Shown: in pieces, positions 55,975-64,000 of the stretch
How positions within the stretch are numbered: position 1 is the stretch's first letter
How the letters are laid out: each line of letters starts with the position of its first letter
Translations under genes and position numbers: made by a program
Origin: Microthyrium microscopicum
Taxonomy: Eukaryota; Ascomycota; Dothideomycetes; Microthyriales; Microthyriaceae
Length of the DNA: 64,000 bases
Reading direction: 5' to 3'
Assembly: GCA_010405405.1 (NCBI GenBank)
Contig: MU004247.1
Coordinates: 12,501 to 76,500 of the forward strand
Notes under the pieces: generated by a model
What the model saw: the letters and a program-made list of their open reading frames with translations, nothing else
The model's database searches: none
Told to the model about the DNA's origin: nothing

Positions 55975-58204
55975 TTACTTCGACCCACTCTTCTTGGCTT
56001 TCGAACTACTCCTCGTGGGCTGTCCCCCAATCATCCAACTCATCAAACCCCCCTTCGACGAAGACCCCGACTTCTTCTTACCACTAACGCTCGAGCCAGA
56101 CTCACTAGCACCAACCTTCTTCTTCTTCGGCGGTGGCATCGCCATTATCCCCGGCGGCATCGCGCCCCCCAACGCACCCATTGGCGGCGGAGGCGGCGGA
56201 CCTCCCATAAACATAGCGCCAAGTGGTGGAGGGGGAGGTGGACCACCAGCCATCATCTTCTTCTTGCTCTTCTTGATTTTCCCGCCCGGTGGACCAAGCA
56301 GGGCAGCGAAATCAGCCATGCCGCCAGGACCGAGGGGGCCGCCGGGGGGAGGAGGCGGCGGTCCTTTTTTGGGCTCGGCGATGGGCCACATGTGCATGGT
56401 GATGGCCATGTCTGGTTTGACCATTGTTTCCCAGACTTGGGGAAGGATTATTTCGCCGTCGGGGCCGATTAGGTCAAAGTGACCTTCGTGGACGTGTTGG
56501 CCGATTACGTCGACGTGCATAAAGGCTTGTTGGATGAGTTGCTCCATACCCTGGGTACAACAATTAGCATACTGTGTAGACAAGTGACCAGATAAGTAGT
56601 GATAAGAACATACCTTCCATGACTTGCATAGATGCCACGGGAAACTAAACTTGCGGCCAACAGCGTCCTTGAATTTGATGGGTGCTTTGAGCATGTCGTC
56701 TTGTGGACGCAAGGCTTTGGCTTCATCTTCAAACTTCTTTTTGGCTTTTTCGAGTTCTTCCTGTTTCTTTTTTACTTCAGCCATCTCTTTCTCGTGTTTC
56801 TCCTTTTCCTCCTCTGCTTTCTTGGCAGCTCCCTTTTCGGCTTCTAATTTGGCTAGTTCTCTTGCTGCCTTGACTTCTTTTGCCTTTTCATCCGCTCGCT
56901 TCTTTTCCTCAGCGGCCATGTCTTCGAGAGCTTTCTTCGCAGCGACTTCCTCCAAACGTGCTTTCTCCTGTCGCTTCTCGCGCTCGAGCTGGTCCTTATT
57001 GTGTTGTATGATTAACTCTTGTAGTTTTGCAAGTTTGTCTTCTTCAGCTTTGAGTTTCTTCTCTGCATCTGCTACTTTGGCATCTGCAGCTGCTTGTTGC
57101 TCTGCCTTTATTTTTGCGTCCTCTCGTTTTTGTTGGTCTTCCAACATTTTTTGAATGGCTAAGAAGTGAGGATCGGGCTGAGGGGTTTTTGGTTTCTCTT
57201 CAGGCGCAGGAGTGCCCTTTTTGGAATGGCCGGGGCTTGGTGTAGGGTGGCCAGAGTGGTGAGGAAAAGGAGGATAGCCTGGATAGCCCGGCGGATAGCC
57301 ATATTGTGGCATACCATATGGTGGGTATTGACCATAATGGCCTCCGACTGCCATCAGTTCATTGCCAGATGTTCGTGGTGGTACTGGCATTGAATTTCTA
57401 TTGCGCCGACTATTGCTGTAATATCCGCTTTCGGGTGGTAGGGTAAAAGGGTTTTGTTGACTATCGAGATATGGATCGCCGCCAAAAGCATCTTGATGAG
57501 ACATGACGGTTCGCGCTGTGCCTTGCCCGTAGCCCATGTTCACATTACCCCACCCGGGCGCCGGATGACCGTATGAACTGTGCTGTCGGGCATACATATA
57601 ATCGTCTTCAGGATCCATTGCGCCTTCTGTGACTGATCTGGGGCGTGCAGGCCGTTTACCACCGCGCCGAGGAGGCGGACCTGGCGGTGGTTCAGGCACG
57701 GTGGAGTAGTTGCGCGACGATTGCGCTCGTCGCGAAGGGGGTGGTCGAGGGTGACGAGTAGGTCGGCGCGGCGCTGAGCTAGGATGACGCGAGCGGGAGG
57801 CAGAGTCGGACGGGTCAATGATGGAACCGCGGTCAGCGGGCTGTGGGTCTATAAGCTCCCAGCTTCGGTCTTCGTAGATCTCGTCTTCCTCTTCGTCGTC
57901 TTCGTCGTCGTCTTCGGAATGATGGTGGTGATGATGGTGGTGGTGATGATCGGAGAATTCGTCTTCTTCGTCTTCGCTGGACTCTTCGTCGTCCGAATGC
58001 TCGTGATCGGGATCGAGGTCAATTAAGCCGTCGCTATCGTCGTCTACGGTAGAGTTGCGAGTGACTCTGACGTTGGGCGGCCTGTGAGTAAAGGGTGAGT
58101 CGCAAAGATGTCGAGAATTGCGCAGATAGGGCGGGAATGCGCAGGACTTGTTGATGGGACAGGAATAGGACAAGAAGAAAGACGGTCAAGGGGCGAACCT
58201 ACAT
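55975..58204 (-). CDS. Coiled-coil protein with fungal ubiquitin-like domain and proline-rich tail
   Basis: Main exons 56614-58081 and 55975-56550; the reading needs a start further up. An acceptor CAG at 58082-58084 with GTAGGT at 58202 would join AT to G, making ATG with 681 aa (MPPNVRVTRN). Without that splice an ATG at 58173 gives a 732-codon frame with an odd start. Order of parts: acidic region with a ten-histidine run (about residues 45-60), Pro/Gly/Tyr-rich region (GYPPGYPGYPPFP), a charged coiled coil of about 180 residues (KKLKAEEDKLAKLQEL), a ubiquitin-like domain seen in many ascomycete proteins (DAVGRKFSFPWHLCKSWKGM ... MVKPDMAITMHMWP), and poly-proline runs before a basic tail. 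Function unknown; poly-proline suggests profilin or SH3 partners. The intron 56551-56613 is 63 nt and stop-free. Confidence 0.8.
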
Positions 58205-59149
58205 GGAAACAGTGGGTTGTTGACAAGTTTAAAACGGGGCGAGGGTGTAAGAGGCTAAGGGGGGCCACAAGCGCTTTGCTGCTTCAGGAAAGGAAGGGAG
58301 GCTGAGAATAGCTCGGCAAGTGGGTGTTAATATTGGGAGGAGCGACAAGAGCCTGATTGATATTGTTTGGGGCAGCGACTCGCCAACTACGCTCTTTTGG
58401 GAGCTGAATGGTTAAGCAGGTGACTGGGGGAGGGAGAGCCAGGCGGAAGGGCGCTTGTTTGGGGTGTGAGATAGAGTAGAGTCAACAGCGGTTGCAAACA
58501 AATGCTACTCCGTACACAGGTAGGAGATGAGAGAAGCGTTTCGAAATGTCGCAGGTGGGCAAGGCAGGCAATAACCTCGGACTCTGTGGCAACTGCCAAC
58601 CAACAACAATGAAGTAGATAAGTTTGGTAGTTGTCCTAGTTTGGCACTGACTGAGTGGTGCACAATGGGCGAGCGAGTAGTAGACTCGTAGAGTAGAGTA
58701 GTGTGCTATTCGAGGGAGGAGAGGGCAGTCATCAATCTCATACAAGAAGACGTAAAGAGGTAGGTGTGGCAATTGACAACAACAAAAAGATGAGCAAATG
58801 ATAGAGTAGTAGTGGCCAGGTTGCCAGGCTCTCGAAAATCGAAATAGTTGACAGTGAGGAAGAAACGAGGAGTACTCTACCGTACCTCAACTGCATGTGG
58901 GCAAACAGCACTGAAAGCCTCAAACTGTTGCTGGGAAGACGATGGGTTCATTCAGGGGTCCTCAATGGTTGGAGGATCAAAGATGTATGGTACCGTGTAC
59001 GCAGTTGAGGGGCAGTACGGAGTAAGCTTGCTTTCAGTTGCTGCCCAATTGCCAATTGGGGATCATTCAGGTTTTTGGGTTGACCAAGGGCGGGCAATGG
59101 GCAATAGGCAATGGGCACAGAGCCTTACATCTAGTAATGTTCAAGTTAA

Positions 59150-59430
59150 GCGAATATGCAAATACCTTAGTTAATATTTATAAGATATATAGAGTATTAT
59201 AAATATAATTAAGAACCTTAGCTTATAGCCTTAAAGTAATATAGCTAAGTTATAAAACTTTCTAAACTAAATATAAAAAGAAAAATATACTATAATACTT
59301 TAAGTATAATTATTAATTAAAAAAAAAGAAATAAACATATAAGAACTTAAGGAAGAAGATATACTGTATTAGAATAAAGTCTTTTAAGTCTATTTTAAGA
59401 AACTACACCTTTAATAGACTTTACCATGAC
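59150..59430. repeat. AT-rich island, RIP-like relic
   Basis: About 280 bp made almost only of A and T with frequent TA steps and very few CA or CG. It shares words with the island at 63110-63545 (CTTAGCTTATA, TTTTAAAGTAAT-like, AAATATACTATA-like), in the same order. This is the composition left by repeat-induced point mutation on a repeated sequence. Confidence 0.6.
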
Positions 59431-62063
59431 GTTTGGTCGCGTTGAAGCGAAACCCCTCTCAGGCTCTCAACCCCAATCTCAAGCCTCGTGTATCCGACTC
59501 ACATGTGCTTCGTTAGAGTCGGAAATCCCTTTCTCGGATCCAGACCACGATTTGCAGTGAGAAGTATGTTCCGGCTTTGGCGTTATTGACTTTACCTACA
59601 GTAGCCAGCTAGTAGTTTATAATATCCACATGTCAATAGGGAGGCTCGAAGTTATTGCACTCTGATACTGACAGCACGCATTCAAAGAGCATTGATGACC
59701 ATCGTCAAGGTCCAAATAACCTGTGGCCCAAATTCGCCAGTATCAAACGGTACTGGTTATGGAAGTGATCGAACGCTTCAATTCATTGCAGTCTCCCCAT
59801 GCCAGGTAATTTTCGGTTTAGACCTCCAGATGGTTCACTTTGATACCAAGCCAACACCTTTATTTTCGCTATCTTTCATCGCTCGGAAATAGTTGAACGA
59901 GGATGTTCGTGACTACGGAACTGATGACGGTTAGATGGCATAACTCAATGTTATTTTGGAAGGTGTTTGAGCAACGGGTTGGCCAGATGCCTTTGAAGGC
60001 ACTGGAGAGCTCCCAAATACCATCAAGTCCACTTCCCACGGATAAGCTATAATTGAAAGTCCATACTACGCAGTGTAATTCTGGTTCGATGGACTATGAA
60101 AAGCTACGTCCCACAATCCATAAAGTTGTTACCGTAGCCTTCAATTTGATTTATGACGTCGGTCTCCTCCTAAATTACTTCACAGTCATCACTTCTCCTC
60201 CCATGAGTACACTGTCATACCATGAGTCACAAACAGAACAGGTAAATATCTTTAAATCAATTTCAAGCCATAACTAAGATCCAGGCCAGGAAGCCTACCT
60301 AGAAGCCAAACGTTCATCGTGCCATCCGTACTCATCTTTGTTAACTCCTCTAGACTGATTGCAAGACTGCGTACTTGACGAAGATGTTAAAATAATCCTC
60401 AGCCCGGAAAGCTTTACGCACTTCCACCAATACCTCCAGGCCTGTTCCTCCAAGTTTCATTTATGGAGAGCTTCTTTCAAATACGTCCCTTCATTAGACT
60501 TCTTTTTTCTGCCAACTAATACCTAGCAGCAGCCAATCGAAAATAGAAGGCTTGACAAAGTGTGAGAATATATGAAGCTTCATGACTCGATTTTGAACCT
60601 AGCGAGCTGAAGAGCTATTGATCATTGATTTGACCAGATTGATATAGCTGTGCGAGAAAAATGGTGAGTAACCATGGCTACCCCTGAGATTCACAAGGCG
60701 ACCACTTATAAATCATTCAGTTAATATACAACTTGCTGGAGATTCATCTGAAAAGAATTCAGTGATGCCCAATAAAGGAACAACGCAATGACTTTAAGAG
60801 CTCTCTCACACAGTTCTTCAGCCGCACAGCTGAATTTATGTGACGCTACAGAGTCAGTATCAAATCGGCTAGGTCATTGGATGAATGCTGGATCTGTAGC
60901 ACCATAAGCAATAGCAATGGTCAAGATTCCTTTACAGATTTTGCAATTAAAAGGTTAGAGCATTATGTAAAGGATCGTAGGAACATTATAAGTTCGACTT
61001 CTCCGCTCTCCATATGCTTCTGCAACGTGACAGATAATAAGTACATTTCGTTTTCTGTACTATACACTTTCTTCAATCCAACAGACCTCAATCTTCCAGT
61101 ATGCGTTACACTATCACATTGACCTACTTTGCAGCTAGCATTTTAGCTCTGCGATTGAACTGGTATCATGATCATGCGCAAACCCCAAGAATTTCCTTTA
61201 TTTTTAAGACGGAGGCTTTCGCGGAAATGAGATTGACAGCAAAAGTGCTTCCACTAGTAGTGCTTTGTTTGTGACAAGAGATGTATGTATAAGTTGATCT
61301 GCACGTTCTCGGAATATAACCTGACCTTTCGCAGTGAAATTGTGCTCGTAGGTTTTAGACTATAAGACATTTCATATGGCAGACTTATGGTTAAATAGCA
61401 TATGCCTGCAGCAGTCCAATAACTAGGTGCACAGAAGTTCAGTCAGTATAAAAGGGCGTATCTAAAGATTGTTAGCTAACAAGTCTCCAAAGACTCGGTC
61501 AATGATTCTTGTAAGTTCTATACCCCTAATCTTTTCAATCTGGTGTAAAATCATTTTCCACATAGCCGATTGCTAGGTTATGAGGGCCCATGGAATCCAA
61601 GTTACTATGATCCTCATTAGAATCAGGACACAACGGTCTTGATCTTAAGATGGTAGCTCAGCTCATACGAGTATGAAATTGTTAAGAGCATTCGTAAGTA
61701 AATACTACTTCACCGAAGCTAACAACCGTTGCTGTGTCCCCAAAGGAATATATCAACAGAAACAAAATACCACTTTGTAAAAGCCATTAGATGTCTCGTT
61801 GCATGCTGAGGGTTCTGAAAAGGACGCCAAAAGCGTAACAAGTTCAATCATATCTGGATAATATTGATTTGCATAGGAAGTTCAATTACAATAAGACCGT
61901 CATGGTCAATCATTTCCAGCATGCCCAACTAATGCCAGAATAATTTATACATGTAGCATCCGGGTGTATTATATCTGCAAGTCCATCAATGGAAATGCTG
62001 GTTGCTCGGCAGATGGGTCATTATTCCCTAGCTGGCTCCAAAATCTGGAAGCTATTACGGCTC

Positions 62064-62122
62064 CTATCGATCAGATGAATCAGATGAATCGGATGAATCG
62101 GACGAGTCATCCGAGTCGTCCG
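62064..62122. repeat. 9-bp minisatellite-like repeat (GATGAATCG type)
   Basis: Degenerate copies of CAGATGAAT, GGATGAATC and GGACGAGTC run through 62070-62118, just beyond the stop codon of the small secreted protein. In one minus-strand frame they read as a Ser-Asp repeat. Confidence 0.7.
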
Positions 62123-62139
62123 AATTGGAAGATCTCGAA

Positions 62140-62596
62140 TCACAAGATCGTAATCTCTTGACTATTCTCGATATTAGTGACATGGATCGACTTTGTATGT
62201 TTTGGACTGCCGGTGGTAAGACACTTACAGCATGCTGCGTTGCTCTCGCCTTGTACATTTCCCTCAGTAACGTAGCAGATACCTCCATTCTTTGCTTTAT
62301 GCCCCAGCCAGTAAGCACTGTTAACCTGTTAGTGATCATCATGTCTTACGCGCCCAACTTTTGGAGTTTACTTACTCGCCCACCTGTCTAACACATTCGA
62401 AAGGTACAGTGCCGGAGAAGGTGGACCCATCGACTACCACATTTTGAATTAACTCGTTCTGGTAGACTCCATTTGCGTCACCTCGGACACATTCCAGACC
62501 GTAGTTAGGTCGAGCGTCGTAAGCAACGATAGGACACCGAACACTAGCGGCAGCAAGCCCAGTGCAAAACAGAACAGAAAAAATCGAAGAGAGCAT
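62140..62596 (-). CDS. Small secreted cysteine-rich protein, effector-like
   Basis: Two exons, 62376-62596 and 62140-62317, give 132 aa. A signal peptide (MLSSIFSVLFCTGLAAAS) is followed by RCPIVAYDARPNYGLECV, a middle with FECVRQVG, and a second-exon tail GGICYVTEGN ... AACCKCLTTG, seven cysteines after the signal peptide. Splicing uses GTAAGT at 62375 and the acceptor CAG at 62318-62320. Another acceptor eight bases earlier would shift frame into LTVLTGWG and finally a Ser-Asp repeat. I prefer the first because of its cysteine pattern. A possible donor at TGCT|GTAAGT could end exon 2 earlier. No family is recognised. It lies between two AT-rich islands. Confidence 0.58.
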
Positions 62597-63109
62597 CTTG
62601 ATGTTGTGTAAAAGAGTGTAAAGGTTGAGGAATACTCCCATAAATCACTGGGGGTCAGCAGCATATAAAAAGAATATTCTTTGGTCCGGGCATACTCTTA
62701 CAAGCTAACGTGTACGTAATTAGCTCGGGATTTATATTCTGCACGCGTGTACTAAAGTGCGTGTTCCTTAAAGTATGCTGAGTACACGTGGTGGACTGTG
62801 ATATAGGTGTTATATGCAAAACTAGGAAGTGAGTATGAATTCCGAGGAACCGCTGATTTAGATTCAACCAATTATGCCAAGCGAACGTTCTATATTTCCT
62901 AACTAGTTGTCAACCTAGTGTTCCCCAAACAATGGACAAGGTTGACGCAAAGAACGATATTTATATTATAGTTGGTGCAGTCTCATGTATGGACTTTGCC
63001 TTCAGGAACGAGGAACAGAGTTGGCGAAACGTAATTCGTCTTCTCCACATTTCTGGGAATCCCTGGTCACGTTCTCAAAATAGACTACGACCTTATATAT
63101 TCCTTAAGA

Positions 63110-63545
63110 GTAGGTAGTTCACTATCGATCGCTTTAAGGATAATAGTAAAGGTGTAGATCTAGCGTTAATGCTTCTACGAGCTACTCTTTATTATTAATC
63201 TACGTACGCTCTAAATAAAAACTAGGTAATATTAATTATAATAAAGTTACTAATATAATACTAGAATAAAAGTCTAAGTAGCTTAGCTTATATATTTTCT
63301 AAATAGTTTTAAAGTAATTATAAATAAAAATAATAAACTAAAAATATACTTTAAAATAAATCTAAGTACTAATAAACTACTTAGATTTTTATTTTAAAAC
63401 TCTATATCTTTTATATATTAAGTCGTTTTTAATAATAGTAGTATTCTTCTTATTATTTTATATAGACTTAAGAAGAGAACTAGTTTATCTCGTCTTAATC
63501 TATACGCTACTATATACAAAACATACTAGTATATACTTATCTAAT
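63110..63545. repeat. AT-rich island, RIP-like relic, with hairpin
   Basis: Very AT-rich sequence with dominant TA steps, sharing ordered words with 59150-59430. It contains a hairpin at 63352-63396 whose arms (TAAAATAAATCTAAGTA and its near-complement) enclose a short loop. Composition returns to normal abruptly at about 63545. Confidence 0.6.
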
Positions 63546-63570
63546 GGTCTCTTTGGTATACTTTGCTTCC

Positions 63571-63939
63571 TTAGTGAGTTGATAATAGAGGGGTATAAGG
63601 GAGCATCTTCCTCCACAATCCGCAAGCATCTGGCCGCTTACTAACTGCTTGACGCTCACAGCGCCGCCAAATCTTCACCATCTCCAACTTAGCAATCGGT
63701 TCTTCAGGATTTTGCTGACCGGTCACAACTATCCCATTTGGGTCGTACCGTACCACCAAATTTGACCCCACCTGGCCACTCTCCAATTGAACAACGCCCC
63801 CTTGAACTCCCCCACCCCCGGTGGCTTGTCGATCGCTGAAATAGGCTCGTCGATGCCAACTCTCCGAGCTCATTGCCGTTCCTTCTGACCCCTCAATGGA
63901 CTTTGGAGGACTCGTACGGAGCATGAAAGAGCAAGGCAA
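63571..63939 (-). other. Unassigned open frame, possibly part of a repeat or gene extending beyond the window
   Basis: 122 codons on the minus strand with normal base composition beside the AT-rich island. It has a Gly/Val/Gln-rich middle (QATGGGGVQGGVVQLESGQ) and a basic end. No family is recognised, and no splice partner is seen. It could be a fragment of a transposon open frame that escaped mutation, or chance. Confidence 0.25.
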
Positions 63940-64000
63940 ACAGAGTCATCATGGCTATTAAGGTTGTGGATGAGGTTGTGCCATCATCGTCAATGAGATA

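Larger units (their letters stand above)
58205..62139. other. Gene-poor interval of 3.9 kb with an AT-rich island
   Basis: No gene is supported. Open frames such as 59692-59892, 60053-60277 and 60877-61122 (+) are short and unrecognised. The part after 59440 has normal composition but many stops in all frames and may be decayed coding or transposon DNA. Confidence 0.5.
62597..64000. other. Right-end interval with AT-rich island; no supported gene
   Basis: Contains the promoter of the small secreted protein, the AT-rich island at 63110-63545 and a single open frame at 63571-63939. Nothing else seen. Confidence 0.5.

Noticed and set aside
59900-60500. Possible decayed enzyme gene with stretches such as GTGELPNTIKSTSHG and FWFDGL in broken frames
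   Set aside because: Too many stops and no convincing family alignment by eye; a translated database search would be decisive.

Overview
The window is nuclear DNA of a filamentous ascomycete (Pezizomycotina). Evidence: a eukaryotic 18S rRNA gene at the left end, short introns (about 46-120 nt) with GTAAGT-type donors and CTAAC-type branch sites, and fungus-specific families (DUF3074, DUF1765/UPF0592, a fungal transcription-factor domain, a class II secreted peroxidase). The class within Pezizomycotina cannot be settled from sequence alone; a Leotiomycetes-like fungus would fit, as a weak inference.

Layout. Positions 1-2109 hold partial ITS1 and a complete 18S rRNA gene on the minus strand, so an rDNA unit is transcribed leftwards out of the window; 2110-3549 is the 5' external/intergenic spacer and its border. 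This 18S gene carries three introns with spliceosomal signals, and its sequence diverges at normally invariant sites while keeping helices paired. Protein genes follow: a DUF3074 START-like protein (3550-4630), a secreted single-pass membrane protein (6213-7706, -), a zinc-type alcohol dehydrogenase/enoyl reductase (9762-10869, -), an Srp2/Npl3-like SR splicing factor with a 6-nt exon (11691-13095, -), mitochondrial ribosomal protein bL9m (13448-15113, +), class II fructose-bisphosphate aldolase with a GC-AG intron (16103-17385, +), a short-chain reductase (17669-18622, -), a flavoprotein amine oxidase (19341-20826, -) and a C2H2 zinc-finger protein (23536-24679, -). A TA-flanked MITE lies at 25482-25710.

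The middle carries a fungal transcription-factor-domain protein without a zinc cluster (27500-29731, +), an EgtD/EasF-like methyltransferase (30149-31461, -), a secreted class II peroxidase with a proline-rich N-terminal extension (33635-34847, -), a secreted GH20 hexosaminidase (37817-40048, -) and a large DUF1765 protein (40678-44450, -). The right part has an alpha-carbonic anhydrase (47499-48362, +), a divergent actin-related protein of the Arp10/RO7 type (48399-49994, -), an 11-exon sugar transporter (50914-52887, +), a small secreted protein with competing splice acceptors (53142-53451, -), a GNAT acetyltransferase (54535-55288, +) and a coiled-coil/ubiquitin-like/proline-rich protein (55975-58204, -). 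From 58.2 kb the window is gene-poor, with two AT-rich, RIP-like islands flanking a second small secreted cysteine-rich protein (62140-62596, -).

The genes do not form one pathway. Several are housekeeping (bL9m, aldolase, SR factor, Arp10), several are secreted or surface functions (peroxidase, hexosaminidase, carbonic anhydrase, sugar uptake, small secreted proteins). The most unusual material concerns splicing: introns in rRNA, a micro-exon, a GC-AG intron, a start codon probably split by an intron, and tandem acceptors that switch reading frame in both small secreted proteins. All exon models were built by eye from splice signals, reading frame and remembered family patterns; every multi-exon total is a multiple of three.
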